Source: Serratia fonticola (GTDB taxonomy: Bacteria > Pseudomonadota > Gammaproteobacteria > Enterobacterales > Enterobacteriaceae). From it: a stretch of DNA of 64,000 nt. The notes under the pieces are model-generated. The model saw only the letters and a program-made list of their open reading frames with translations. It had not been told where the DNA came from and ran no database searches. Position numbers and translations under genes: made by a program. The stretch is from contig NZ_CP011254.1 of NCBI RefSeq assembly GCF_001006005.1, positions 3,720,001 to 3,784,000 of the forward strand, written 5' to 3'. Shown here piece after piece: positions 9,489 through 18,996 of this stretch. Position 1 is the first letter of the stretch. The number at the start of each line of letters is the position of its first letter.

Positions 9489-11923
9489 GCCGGGTGAATA
9501 CCAAGTTGTCAACAGGCAGATCTACGTTCATTGTCCTGGTCAGCGGCCTGCTGTTGGGGATGGGGCTTTCTGGTCTCGCGATTGCAGCCGATCCGCAACC
9601 TGCGCCGTCCTATGCCAGCGAGGGTGTCGAGATGCCAGGTTTTCCTACCTTGCCGCGGCCAACTGATGCGCCACCAGCGGGTGCAGTGCCGAGCAGTGCT
9701 GAGCAACCGGCTACGCAAGCAGCTCCGCTTGATATCGCTACGCCACCGGTTACCGTCTTCAATCAGTCGCTCGCTTCCACGCTCAGCGTGGGCGAGATGG
9801 GGCAAACCACAGGATTGACGTTGAGCAACTGGCAACAGCAGTCCGGCTTCACCTTTACCTTACCTTCGGACTGGGTGGTAACGGACGGCAATCTGGTGCT
9901 GGATCTCGACATTTCCCCGGCCCTGATGGGAACCGATACCGAACTGCAACTGATGCTCAATGGGCAACCCTTGAGCACCCAGAAGCTGAACCAATTGCAT
10001 GAAGGCAAGGTAAGTTTGCAGGTACCGATCCCGGCTGCCATGATCGTAGCGCGCAACAACCTGAGTTTCAGCATCGGCAATGGCAGCAATGCGGCCATGT
10101 TGTGCGAGAAGGGGGCGGCTAACAAATATTGGCTCAAGGTGCTGCCAACCAGCCAGTTGCATCTGGAAAACCAGGTGCTGAATATCAGCCCGAACCTCGG
10201 CCGTTTCCCCAATCCGTTCTTCGATCCTCAGGCCATGCAACCCACCCAGGTTGATGTGATTTTCGGCCAGGAAAAACGGCCGGAGGAGGTGGCTGCAGCC
10301 GCTATCGTCAGCTCTTATCTGGGGAAAATGACGCGCCATAACAACCTGAACTTCCAGGTGTTGCAGGACAGCTTGCCTGAGCAGAACGGCATTATCTTTG
10401 CGCGCCCCGGCGAGCAGATTGGCCAGTTGACTCTGCCACAGGCCGACGGCCCGACCATTCAGATGATTGATAATCCGCTGAACCCGGTTTACAAGCTGCT
10501 GTTGGTGATGGGACGTAACGCCACCGAGATGCGCCAGGCTGCCTATCGTCTGGTCAGCCAGCCGTTGCCGGAGAAAACGGCTTCGCTGGCGGTGAAGCCG
10601 GTGACTATTCCGGTGCGCCAGCCCTACGACGCCCCGCGCTGGATCGATACCAGCAAGCCGGTCAGCTTTGATAAGCTGGTGGCCAGTACTGAGGAACTGA
10701 CCGTCACGGGCGTTTACCATGACGCGGTGCGCATTGCTTTCCGTGCCGCCCCGGACCTGTTTATGTGGGATGGTAGAAACGTCCCGCTGCAAATCAACTA
10801 CCGTTTTCCCACCGATAACTGGATCGATGAAAATAAATCCCAGCTCAGTGCCACGCTGAATGGCACCTTCCTGCGTAACCTGTCGGTGAACAAACGCGGG
10901 CTGCTGGAGCTGCTGTGGCACCAGTTTGGCGGTGATATTCGCCAGGAACAATACACCTTGGCCCTGCCACCGTATCTGATTTACGGCGACAACATGCTGG
11001 AGCTTTATTTCTCTATCGTGCCGAAAAACGGCTCCTCCTGCGATCCGGCGGATAGCAACACCCTCAAGAGCCATATCGGGCCCAACTCGTATATTGATCT
11101 GAGCGATACCTACCATTTCGCCGAGTTGCCCAATCTCTCTTATTACGTCGGGGCCTCCTTCCCATTCTCCAAGCTGGCGGACTTCTCGCAAACCGTGCTG
11201 TTAATGGCGGAAAAGCCTACGGCCAACGAAGTGCGTGCGCTGTTGAACCTGACTGCTCGTTCCGGTGCGGCTACTGGCAGCTCTGTGGGTAACGTGGATA
11301 TTCGCTTTGGCTTGCGGGGCAACGAGAACGAGTTAGACGACTTCAAGGGCAAGGATGTGCTGGTGGTCGCCTCACTGGCTCAGAGCGCCTTCTATCAGCG
11401 GCTGTTGCAACAGGTGCCTTTTGCGCTAAACGATAGCGGCGCGCTGGCGGTGAAGGCCCAGTCTACGCTGGAAAAACTGCAGTCCTACCTGAAAGGTAAC
11501 TGGCGGACCCAGGGCATCGACGCCGATCGTTATCTCTCCTCGTTGACGGACTGGCGTGGATTTTTCAGCTTCCGCTCCGGTTGGGATCCGCAGCGGGTGG
11601 TGGTGGTGGCCAGCGCCTCTTCCGACGATGGCCTGAACAAGATCTATGGCGATCTGAAATCTGCCCGGATCAACGCCGGGGTGCGTGGCGATCTGGCGGT
11701 GATCACCGATCAGAACGGCGTACGCAGTTTCCAGGTTGGCGAACAGTTCCCGAGCGGGGAGCTGCCCTGGTATCTGATCTTTATCTGGTATGCCAGTAAA
11801 CATGTGGTGCTTTTATCCCTGACCGTGTTGGGGATTTCCGTGGTGTTGGGGCTGGGGCTGTATATTTTGCTACGCAAGCATGCCGCCAAACGCCTGGGGA
11901 GAGATGCAGAAGATGAACGTTAA
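9485..11923 (+). CDS. bcsB: Cellulose synthase periplasmic subunit BcsB
   Basis: 812 residues. A signal peptide (about 18-36) is followed by a Pro/Ala-rich linker, the two carbohydrate-binding / flavodoxin-like repeats typical of BcsB, and a C-terminal membrane anchor (about residues 770-795) that docks on BcsA. It guides the glucan through the periplasm and is required for BcsA activity. The ATG overlaps the bcsA stop by 4 bases. Confidence 0.95.
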   Translation: MSRVNTKLSTGRSTFIVLVSGLLLGMGLSGLAIAADPQPAPSYASEGVEMPGFPTLPRPTDAPPAGAVPSSAEQPATQAAPLDIATPPVTVFNQSLASTLSVGEMGQTTGLTLSNWQQQSGFTFTLPSDWVVTDGNLVLDLDISPALMGTDTELQLMLNGQPLSTQKLNQLHEGKVSLQVPIPAAMIVARNNLSFSIGNGSNAAMLCEKGAANKYWLKVLPTSQLHLENQVLNISPNLGRFPNPFFDPQAMQPTQVDVIFGQEKRPEEVAAAAIVSSYLGKMTRHNNLNFQVLQDSLPEQNGIIFARPGEQIGQLTLPQADGPTIQMIDNPLNPVYKLLLVMGRNATEMRQAAYRLVSQPLPEKTASLAVKPVTIPVRQPYDAPRWIDTSKPVSFDKLVASTEELTVTGVYHDAVRIAFRAAPDLFMWDGRNVPLQINYRFPTDNWIDENKSQLSATLNGTFLRNLSVNKRGLLELLWHQFGGDIRQEQYTLALPPYLIYGDNMLELYFSIVPKNGSSCDPADSNTLKSHIGPNSYIDLSDTYHFAELPNLSYYVGASFPFSKLADFSQTVLLMAEKPTANEVRALLNLTARSGAATGSSVGNVDIRFGLRGNENELDDFKGKDVLVVASLAQSAFYQRLLQQVPFALNDSGALAVKAQSTLEKLQSYLKGNWRTQGIDADRYLSSLTDWRGFFSFRSGWDPQRVVVVASASSDDGLNKIYGDLKSARINAGVRGDLAVITDQNGVRSFQVGEQFPSGELPWYLIFIWYASKHVVLLSLTVLGISVVLGLGLYILLRKHAAKRLGRDAEDER

Positions 11924-11959
11924 AACACGTCTCGACCAGAAGCTAGACAGGAGCCGCCA

Positions 11960-14900
11960 ATGAACCTATTGCTGAAAAAGAAACTGTATTGGGTCTCTCT
12001 GGCCGGGCTGACGATTTTTTCGGTGTCGGCGTTGGCGGATGACAATAACCCGGCGCTGAAAGCCCTGTTTCAACAGGCGGCTTACTGGCATGACAAATCG
12101 CATGACGAACTGGCCCAGGGAGCGTTGCAAAAAGTCCTGCTGATCGACGAGAACAACGCCGAGGCGATGTATCTGCTTTCCCTGTATGCCATGCAGGGCG
12201 GGGATAAGGCCAAGGCCGAAATCTGGCGCAAAAAACTGAGTGCCGTCGCGCCTAACGATCCTCGTCTCCAGGCATTGAGCAGCACCGAAGCGGCTCCGTC
12301 GGTCTCCAAGAATCTGTTGGCGCAGGCCCGGCAGCTGGCGGCGAAAGGGGAGTTTGCCCAGGCGGCTGCGGCCTATCAGACGGTGTTCAACGGCAAGACA
12401 CCGATCGATAACCTTGCCAATGAGTATTACCTCACCTTGGCGGGGTCACCGGCGGGCAGGCAGGAGGCGATTGATGGCCTCAAGCAGCGGCTGGCTATGC
12501 AACCCAATGACACGCAAACCCGCGTGGTGCTGGGCAAGGTGCTGACCTATCAGGAATCGACCCGTCGTGAGGGGATCGATATGTTGGCGGCGATGGCCCC
12601 GAACAATAATGAAGCGGATCAGGCGTTGAAACAGGCGCTGCTGTGGCTGGCTCCGCTTCCGGCTGACAAGCCACTGTATGATGCCTATCAGCAACGGCAC
12701 CCGGCAGACAAGGCCGTGGCAGCCTATTATCAGCAGAATATTGCCGGCTCGGCCAAAGGCGTTGGGTTCTCCGAACTGAATAAAGGGGATCTGGGCAGCG
12801 CCAAGGACCAGTTTGCCGCTATTCTTGCCAGCAATCCGAATGATGCGGATGCACTGGCCGGGATGGGATTTACGGCGATGCGCAGCGGAGACTTCGCGCA
12901 GGCAGAAAACTACCTCACCCAGGCGGCAAAACAGGGCGGCCCACAGAGTGCGCAGTGGGGAGCTTTGGCTCAGGAAGCGGCGTTTTACGCGACATTGGAC
13001 AAAGCCAAGCAGGCTGCCAACGCAGGCCAATTGGATGAAGCCTTGGCGATCAGTGCACCCCTGAGCCGTGCCACAGGGGATAAAGGCAATGCGGCGACGC
13101 TGTTCCGGGCCGATCTGGCTCGCAAGAAAGGGGATTTCACGGCGTCTGAGCAGATGTATCGCGGCTTGCTGACGCAAAATCCGCAGAATAATGACGCCAG
13201 GCTGGGGTTGTATTATCTGTTGCAGCAACAGCGTGACAAAGGCCCTGAAGCCGCACAGATCCTGCAAACTATTCCAGCCGATCAACGGCCTAAAGTTCCG
13301 CAGGCGGTAGTGGGGGTAAATGTCGATCCTCAGCGCAGGCAGGCCGAGGCCGCCATGCAGAATGGCGATCCGCAGCGTGCGATGATGATCCTGCAACAGG
13401 CGCTGGAAAAGCAGCCCTCGAACGTTTGGGTGCGGCTGGATATGGCACGCATCCTGAATAAACAGGGGCAAGAGTTGCAGGCGCAAACTTTGATCTCCCC
13501 GCTGATGCAGGTTGGCGCTTCGCCAGATAGCCTGTATGCGGCAGCGCTGTTTGCCTCAGAACGTAACGACTGGCTGAACGTTTCCACCCTGATGGCGCGT
13601 ATTCCGCAAGGGAGGCAGAACAGCAGCATGCGGGCTCTGGCGGCCACCGCGTCGGCCAACCAGCAGCGAGCCAGCGCAGAAAGTTATCTTCGCCAGGGCA
13701 ACACGGCCAGCGCGGCGGTCATCTTGCGGCAGCTGGCGCAAAAGCCGCCGACTGAACCGGCAGCCCTTGGGGAACTGGCAAAAGATTTGATGACGGTGGG
13801 GGACACCTCAACGGCGGTACAGCTGGTGCGTGACAACATGCGCCTGGGAGTTAAAGGCAATGCGGGTGATTACGCGGCCCAGATCGCGGTGCTCAATCAG
13901 GCTGGGTTAAGCCAGGAGGCCGATGCCTGGCTGAATAACCCGGCTCTGCGGGCGCGCAGTTCAACCCGCGAGATTGGCCAACTGCGCAACGCCAGCGTGA
14001 TCAATGAGGCGGATAAACTGCGTTTGCAGGGGCAATACAGTGCCGCGTATGACAAGCTGATCGGCGCGCTGCAAAACGATCCGCAAAATGCCGATATCAT
14101 GCTGGCGATGGGGCGACTCTATCAGTCTGGCAACATGAATAAAGAGGCCGGGCAGGTTTACAACTACCTGCTCAGCCGCGATAGCCTGAACCAGGGCGCG
14201 CGCGAAGGTGCCGTTGGGGTCGCGTTATCCGAAGGCGATGTCGATCGGGCCAAACAGTTGCTGCGTGGCTTGCCTGCGCTGAAAACGCCGGATCAGTTGC
14301 TGCTGGCCGCGCGCGTTGCTCAAGCGGACGGTAACTATCCGCAGGCGATGGTGTTTCTGCGCGAGGCGAAAAACCGGGTCAATGGTGTAACCGGTGCGCC
14401 AAGCGGGGGACCGGCAGTGATTGGCGGTTTGCGGCTGGCGGATAACCCGTTTGCCGCGCAGAGCACGGCCTCGTCGAGCGTGAATACCTCTTCCTCGGCT
14501 TATGGCGAGGTGCTGCCTTGGCAGGTTGCAGCTCCGGGCTATGCCCGCGCTCCAGCTGCGGTGGCGAAAAATCCTACCTTGCAGCAGATTGATAAGTTGA
14601 TGGACGAGGTGCAGGGCAAGACTGCCACCTGGGTACAGGGAAACATTTCTCTGCGCGATAACAGCAGCGGTGAAAACGGCCTGAGTAATATCACGGAAGT
14701 GAGAAGCCCGATCACCCTGTCAGGCATGCCGTTCGATAATGGCAGGATCAGTTTTGATGTCACGCCGGTGATGCTGAAATCGGGTACGCCATCCGACAGC
14801 GCCAACAGTCGTTTTGGTACCGGGGCTCTGCAACAGGCCAGGGCTATCGAGGCCGCGACGCAAGCCTCCGTCATTGCCTCACAGACCTCGATTGCTGCTG

Positions 14901-15949
14901 CACAGGCCGCCGATTTGCGTTATCAGCAACTGCATGCCACCCGCGATAGTATGTGTTCTATTGACGCCACTTCGCCGGAGTGTGCCGCCGCCACGGTGGC
15001 GCAGGATCAGGCCTTTAACGAAAGGCAGACGCTGGCTGGCCTGGTGACGCAGCCGAAGACCTTTGGCCCGAACGATATCTATGCCGATTCACCGGGGCAG
15101 CAGCAAGATACCGGGGTAGAGCTGGCGTTAGCACTAAGCGGTGACAGCTATAAACTGGACGTTGGCAGTACGCCGATGGGCAGCGGCATCAGTTCGGTGG
15201 TGGGCGGGGTGAAATGGTCGCCCAAGCTGACCGAGCACTCAACGCTGGATATGACGCTTGAACGCCGCGCGGTAAAAGATAGCCTGCTCTCCTATGTCGG
15301 GACCGAAGATACCATTACCGGCAAGAAATGGGGGGCGGTGACCAAGAACGGCGGCGGCGTAAATCTTGGATACGATGATGGCGTGCTCGGAGCTTACGGT
15401 GGCGCGGGATATTACAGCTACGTGGGTGATAACGTGGCGGATAACCATAGCGTGACCGGCATCCTGGGGGCCTACATCCGCCCTTATAAGGATGATGATA
15501 GCGAGCTGAAGGTGGGCGTTAACGTCAACTATATGGATTTTGACAAAAACCTCAGCTACTTCAGCTACGGCCAAGGGGGTTACTTCAGCCCGCAGGACTA
15601 TCTCAGCATCTCGCTGCCGGTGGAGTACACCAAAAGGCAGGATAACTTCACCTATATTCTGAGTGGCAACGTCGGTTATCAGACCTATAACAATCAGGAA
15701 AGCCTGTATTACCCGAACGATCCGGAGCTCCAGTCTCAGTTGGAAAGCCTGGTCAGCCAGGGTTACGGCGCTGAAGCCAGGTATGCCAGCGAGGACAAGA
15801 GTGGTATTGGTTACAGCCTGAAGGCGGGGGGAACCTATAAGGTTACGCCAAGCGTGTTGGTTGGGGGGCAGTTGGGTTATGACACTTTCGGCAGCTATTC
15901 CGAGAGCACGGCTTTGCTCTATTTTAAATATCTGTTAGATGGAAAATAA
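11960..15949 (+). CDS. bcsC: Cellulose synthase outer-membrane export protein BcsC
   Basis: 1329 residues: signal peptide (1-26), a long array of TPR helices through about residue 800, a Ser/Ala-rich linker, and a C-terminal domain of about 350 residues rich in alternating aromatic strands, ending LLYFKYLLDGK, the outer-membrane barrel. It carries cellulose across the outer membrane. An insertion about residues 955-1015 (Ala/Gln-rich, with two Cys) lies between the TPR region and the barrel. Start at 11960 with GGAG upstream. Confidence 0.95.
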   Translation: MNLLLKKKLYWVSLAGLTIFSVSALADDNNPALKALFQQAAYWHDKSHDELAQGALQKVLLIDENNAEAMYLLSLYAMQGGDKAKAEIWRKKLSAVAPNDPRLQALSSTEAAPSVSKNLLAQARQLAAKGEFAQAAAAYQTVFNGKTPIDNLANEYYLTLAGSPAGRQEAIDGLKQRLAMQPNDTQTRVVLGKVLTYQESTRREGIDMLAAMAPNNNEADQALKQALLWLAPLPADKPLYDAYQQRHPADKAVAAYYQQNIAGSAKGVGFSELNKGDLGSAKDQFAAILASNPNDADALAGMGFTAMRSGDFAQAENYLTQAAKQGGPQSAQWGALAQEAAFYATLDKAKQAANAGQLDEALAISAPLSRATGDKGNAATLFRADLARKKGDFTASEQMYRGLLTQNPQNNDARLGLYYLLQQQRDKGPEAAQILQTIPADQRPKVPQAVVGVNVDPQRRQAEAAMQNGDPQRAMMILQQALEKQPSNVWVRLDMARILNKQGQELQAQTLISPLMQVGASPDSLYAAALFASERNDWLNVSTLMARIPQGRQNSSMRALAATASANQQRASAESYLRQGNTASAAVILRQLAQKPPTEPAALGELAKDLMTVGDTSTAVQLVRDNMRLGVKGNAGDYAAQIAVLNQAGLSQEADAWLNNPALRARSSTREIGQLRNASVINEADKLRLQGQYSAAYDKLIGALQNDPQNADIMLAMGRLYQSGNMNKEAGQVYNYLLSRDSLNQGAREGAVGVALSEGDVDRAKQLLRGLPALKTPDQLLLAARVAQADGNYPQAMVFLREAKNRVNGVTGAPSGGPAVIGGLRLADNPFAAQSTASSSVNTSSSAYGEVLPWQVAAPGYARAPAAVAKNPTLQQIDKLMDEVQGKTATWVQGNISLRDNSSGENGLSNITEVRSPITLSGMPFDNGRISFDVTPVMLKSGTPSDSANSRFGTGALQQARAIEAATQASVIASQTSIAAAQAADLRYQQLHATRDSMCSIDATSPECAAATVAQDQAFNERQTLAGLVTQPKTFGPNDIYADSPGQQQDTGVELALALSGDSYKLDVGSTPMGSGISSVVGGVKWSPKLTEHSTLDMTLERRAVKDSLLSYVGTEDTITGKKWGAVTKNGGGVNLGYDDGVLGAYGGAGYYSYVGDNVADNHSVTGILGAYIRPYKDDDSELKVGVNVNYMDFDKNLSYFSYGQGGYFSPQDYLSISLPVEYTKRQDNFTYILSGNVGYQTYNNQESLYYPNDPELQSQLESLVSQGYGAEARYASEDKSGIGYSLKAGGTYKVTPSVLVGGQLGYDTFGSYSESTALLYFKYLLDGK

Positions 15950-15951
15950 CC

Positions 15952-16437
15952 ATGCAAGATATTAATAATACCTGGTATGAGCTTGATTATTATCGCCAGC
16001 GTCAGTTTAAGGCGGGTTGGCAGGATCTGATCGAAGTGGTGTTCTCCGGCATTCTTGCTTCTGCTGATGATACGGACAGCCGCGATTTTCTGCGTTTGAT
16101 GGGGAGTAACCTGGCGAAGAAGCTGCCATTGCCGGAGGCGGAAACGGTGGGAGAGTTGGAGGATGCTCTCAATGCCTTACTACGTCAGTTTGACTGGGGC
16201 AGGGTGCAGATTGAGGCGAATGGCGAACAGATGATCCTGACCCATTATGCCTACCCGCACAGTGCCGATCCGGCCAACGAGGACGTCTGGGCACTCTCTT
16301 TTGCCACGGTGCTTGAGGGGGCCTATGACACCTGGCTGCTGGCTCAGGGCGGTGAGCCGCATGTTTCCCTGCGCTGGCGCAGCCCGGCCAAAGATAACAC
16401 CCTGGTCTTTTGCTACAGAAACGAGCAACGCAGGTAA
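15952..16437 (+). CDS. bcsD: Cellulose synthase subunit BcsD
   Basis: 161 residues, similar in length to the BcsD of cellulose-producing acetic acid bacteria. BcsD forms a periplasmic octamer that helps order nascent chains into crystalline ribbons. No signal peptide is seen, as in other BcsD proteins. Its presence, without bcsE or bcsG nearby, marks this as a type I-like operon rather than the E. coli type II arrangement. It starts 2 bases after the bcsC stop. Confidence 0.9.
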   Translation: MQDINNTWYELDYYRQRQFKAGWQDLIEVVFSGILASADDTDSRDFLRLMGSNLAKKLPLPEAETVGELEDALNALLRQFDWGRVQIEANGEQMILTHYAYPHSADPANEDVWALSFATVLEGAYDTWLLAQGGEPHVSLRWRSPAKDNTLVFCYRNEQRR

Positions 16438-16439
16438 AC

Positions 16440-17498
16440 ATGATGACGAAAAGCAGGTTTGGTAGGCTCCGCGTACTCCTGCTTTGGCTGGGGTTGGTGT
16501 TTTCCCTTGGTGCCCAGGCTGCCGACAGCGGTTGGGCGCAATACAAACAGCGTTTCCTGTTAGCTGACGGACGGATTGTCGATACCGGTAATAACAACGT
16601 CAGCCATACCGAAGGGCAAGGGTTTGCCATGCTGTTGGCGGTCTACAATGACGACCGTCCTGCGTTTGACAACGTCTGGCAATGGACCCGCAACACCTTG
16701 TATCGCCAGGATATCGGCCTGTTTTCCTGGCGCTATGAGCCGGGGAAGGCGGTGCCGATAGCCGATAAAAATAATGCCACCGATGGCGATATCCTAATCG
16801 CCTGGGCCTTGTTGAAGGCGGGGAAACGCTGGAATGTGCCTGCCTACCTAGCCTCCTCGGCGCAGATACAGCAGGCCCTGCTCAAACATACTGTGATCGA
16901 CTACGGCGGTTATAGGGTGATGTTACCCGGTGCTAACGGTTTCAGGCAAAACGGTTCGGTGATCGTTAATCCTTCCTATTTTGTCTTTCCCGCCTGGCAC
17001 GCGTTTTACCAGGAAAGCCATTTGCCGGCGTGGAAAAAGCTTATCGACGATAGCATGACCATGGTCAGCAGAATGCGCTTTGGCAAACAGCATCTGCCCA
17101 GCGACTGGGTCACGCTACAGGCCAATGGGCAAATGGCTCCGGCTAGCGACTGGGCGCCGCGCTTTGGTTTTGATGCGGTGCGGGTTCCGCTCTATCTCTA
17201 TTGGGACAAGGCCGACAGCCTGTCACTGAGTCCGTTTGCCAGCTTTTGGCGCGGCTTTGATCGCCGGGCGACACCGGCCTGGCTGGATGTGCTTAGCGGC
17301 CAACGCTCAGAGTATAATCAAAGTCCGGGAATGAGGGCGGTCAGGGATCTGACGGTGGGAGATCGGGGGCCGCTGAAAGATCGCCTGGCGCCTGATGAGG
17401 ACTACTATTCTGCCAGCCTGCACCTGCTGGCCTACTGGGCGCAGCGCAGCCAACTTGTCCCCTCACCCCAACCCTCTCCCACAGGGAGAGGGAGCTGA
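16440..17498 (+). CDS. bcsZ: Periplasmic endo-1,4-beta-glucanase BcsZ (GH8)
   Basis: 352 residues. A signal peptide (1-about 28, cleaved after AQA) precedes a GH8 domain. The HTEGQGFAMLLAVYNDD stretch holds the catalytic acid Glu (about residue 55), and ATDGDILIAWALLKAG holds the conserved Asp. It trims cellulose during export. I chose the ATG at 16440, 2 bases after the bcsD stop; an in-frame ATG at 16443 is possible. The last 16 or so codons (VPSPQPSPTGRGS end) are not GH8 sequence but the translation of a REP-like palindrome at 17457-17493, so the original C-terminus was probably replaced. Confidence 0.93.
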   Translation: MMTKSRFGRLRVLLLWLGLVFSLGAQAADSGWAQYKQRFLLADGRIVDTGNNNVSHTEGQGFAMLLAVYNDDRPAFDNVWQWTRNTLYRQDIGLFSWRYEPGKAVPIADKNNATDGDILIAWALLKAGKRWNVPAYLASSAQIQQALLKHTVIDYGGYRVMLPGANGFRQNGSVIVNPSYFVFPAWHAFYQESHLPAWKKLIDDSMTMVSRMRFGKQHLPSDWVTLQANGQMAPASDWAPRFGFDAVRVPLYLYWDKADSLSLSPFASFWRGFDRRATPAWLDVLSGQRSEYNQSPGMRAVRDLTVGDRGPLKDRLAPDEDYYSASLHLLAYWAQRSQLVPSPQPSPTGRGS

Positions 17499-17630
17499 TA
17501 GCCCCTGCTCGTTTGGAAGTAAAGATGTAGTCTCAGCAAACTCGATCACCCCCTCATCTAAGGTGATTCACTCGAACTTTAAGCCAACTCGATCGGTCCC
17601 CTCTCCTTGGGAGAGGGTTAGGGTGAGGGG
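17457..17630. repeat. Inverted pair of REP-like palindromes after bcsZ
   Basis: Two copies of a C-rich palindrome in opposite orientation: 17457-17493 (CCCCTCACCCCAACCCTCTC followed by a GGGAGAGGGA arm) and 17597-17630 (CCCCTCTCC, then GAGAGGGTTAGGGTGAGGGG). About 100 bp separate them, giving a BIME-like unit. The same element recurs at 46616-46652. The first copy overlaps the 3' end of bcsZ. Confidence 0.75.
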
Positions 17631-17746
17631 CCATTCACCAGTCCCGCATTCTTACCATTTTGGCGCTTCTCACCTCAGCGGCAAGCGCCTCGCCGGGCTT
17701 TGTGCTATCTTACGCGCCAGAAAACCCTTTCAGAGAGCCCGTCACG

Positions 17747-18712
17747 GTGGAAAAAAAGAAAAGTTTCCCGCAGCAGAAAAGCGGCCTGCATCCGCGCAAT
17801 CGCCATCGCTCACGCTATGATTTCCCTACCTTGATCGCTACCTGTCCGGGATTGGAACCCTTTGTGAAGCCCAACGCCTGGGGCGATATCTCGGTGGATT
17901 TCGCCGATCCTGCCGCGGTGAAAATGCTCAACCGTGCCTTGCTGATGCACTTTTACGGCATCGAACATTGGGATATCCCTGCCGACTATCTTTGCCCGCC
18001 AATCCCGGGGCGTGCCGATTATCTGCATCACCTGGCCGATCTGCTGGCGACTAGCAACGGCGGCGAGATCCCGCGTGGTAAAGGCGTGGCGATCCTGGAT
18101 ATCGGCGTGGGGGCCAACTGTATTTACCCGATCATCGGCCAGCGCGAATATGGCTGGCGCTTTACCGGCTCGGAAACCGATCCGGTCTCGCTGGGGGCAG
18201 CCAAGATGATCGTGGCCATGAACCCGACGTTAAAAAATACCGTGCGCCTGCGCCAACAGAAACAGCTGGAGTGTATCTTCAACGGCATTATCGGCGTTGC
18301 CGAGCGCTTCGATGCCACCTTGTGTAACCCGCCTTTCCACGGTTCCGAGCAGGAAGCGCGCGCCAGCACTCGCCTCAAGTTGCATAAGTTGGGCAAAGGG
18401 GCGGTGGCAGAAAAGCCGGTGCAGAACTTCGGTGGCAAGAACAACGAACTGTGGTGCGAAGGAGGCGAAGAGGCCTTTGTTCGCAAGATGGTGGAAGAGA
18501 GCGTCGGCAAAGCGCAGAACTGCCTGTGGTTCACCTCGCTGATCTCGAAAAACACCACGCTGCCTGCCATTTACTACGCGCTCAAGCAGGCCGGGGCCGC
18601 TGAGGTGCGCACCATCGAAATGGCACAGGGGCAGAAGATTAGCCGCTTTGTGGCCTGGACCTTCCTTGATGCCGAGCAGCAAGCCGCCTGGGCGGCAGAA
18701 CGCTGGCAGTAA
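17747..18712 (+). CDS. rlmF: 23S rRNA (adenine(1618)-N(6))-methyltransferase RlmF
   Basis: 321 residues from a GTG start. It carries GLHPRNRHRSRYDF near the N-terminus, the SAM-binding ILDIGVGANCIYP, and the catalytic NPPFH of N6-adenine methyltransferases, with overall length and order as in E. coli RlmF (YbiN). It methylates A1618 of 23S rRNA using SAM. The start is uncertain: the frame is open further upstream with a TTG at 17660, but that lies next to the REP-like element; the GTG at 17747 has AGAGAG upstream and fits the family's N-terminus. Confidence 0.9.
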   Translation: MEKKKSFPQQKSGLHPRNRHRSRYDFPTLIATCPGLEPFVKPNAWGDISVDFADPAAVKMLNRALLMHFYGIEHWDIPADYLCPPIPGRADYLHHLADLLATSNGGEIPRGKGVAILDIGVGANCIYPIIGQREYGWRFTGSETDPVSLGAAKMIVAMNPTLKNTVRLRQQKQLECIFNGIIGVAERFDATLCNPPFHGSEQEARASTRLKLHKLGKGAVAEKPVQNFGGKNNELWCEGGEEAFVRKMVEESVGKAQNCLWFTSLISKNTTLPAIYYALKQAGAAEVRTIEMAQGQKISRFVAWTFLDAEQQAAWAAERWQ

Positions 18713-18721
18713 TTGCCCGAC

Positions 18722-18747
18722 CGTTGCCGGCGATCGTGCCGGCAACG
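18722..18747 (+). terminator. Rho-independent terminator of rlmF
   Basis: A 10-bp perfect stem (CGTTGCCGGC / GCCGGCAACG) with loop GATCGT, 10 bases after the rlmF stop and followed by a T-rich stretch. Confidence 0.8.
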
Positions 18748-18996
18748 ATTATTTATTCTTTGGTTCCTTTCATTCTGTCTGGCTTGCGTTATCCTCAATA
18801 CTGTTAATAAATTCCCACGCTGCTCATTAGTTAAAAAAACAATAATTACCTAGCTTAATAACCGTTTTTATCCAGTTAATCTGGAGCATTGTCGTGCGCA
18901 ATGTTCAGGGCGATAGCGCGCTTACTGGCGAGCAATAGATGCAGAAAAAATAGAGAGTGCTTGCCGTTAACTCCATCTGCCAGAAGGATTTACCCG

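Noticed and set aside
9860..11191. 443-codon open frame on the minus strand inside bcsB
   Set aside because: It is the shadow of a GC-rich coding strand; bcsB is unmistakable and the antisense product resembles nothing.
12446..13486. 346-codon minus-strand frame inside bcsC
   Set aside because: Antisense shadow of the TPR region with no ribosome site or recognisable protein features.
17660..17746. TTG start giving rlmF 29 extra residues
   Set aside because: The extra part lies next to the REP-like element, has no clear ribosome site and is absent from the family as I know it.
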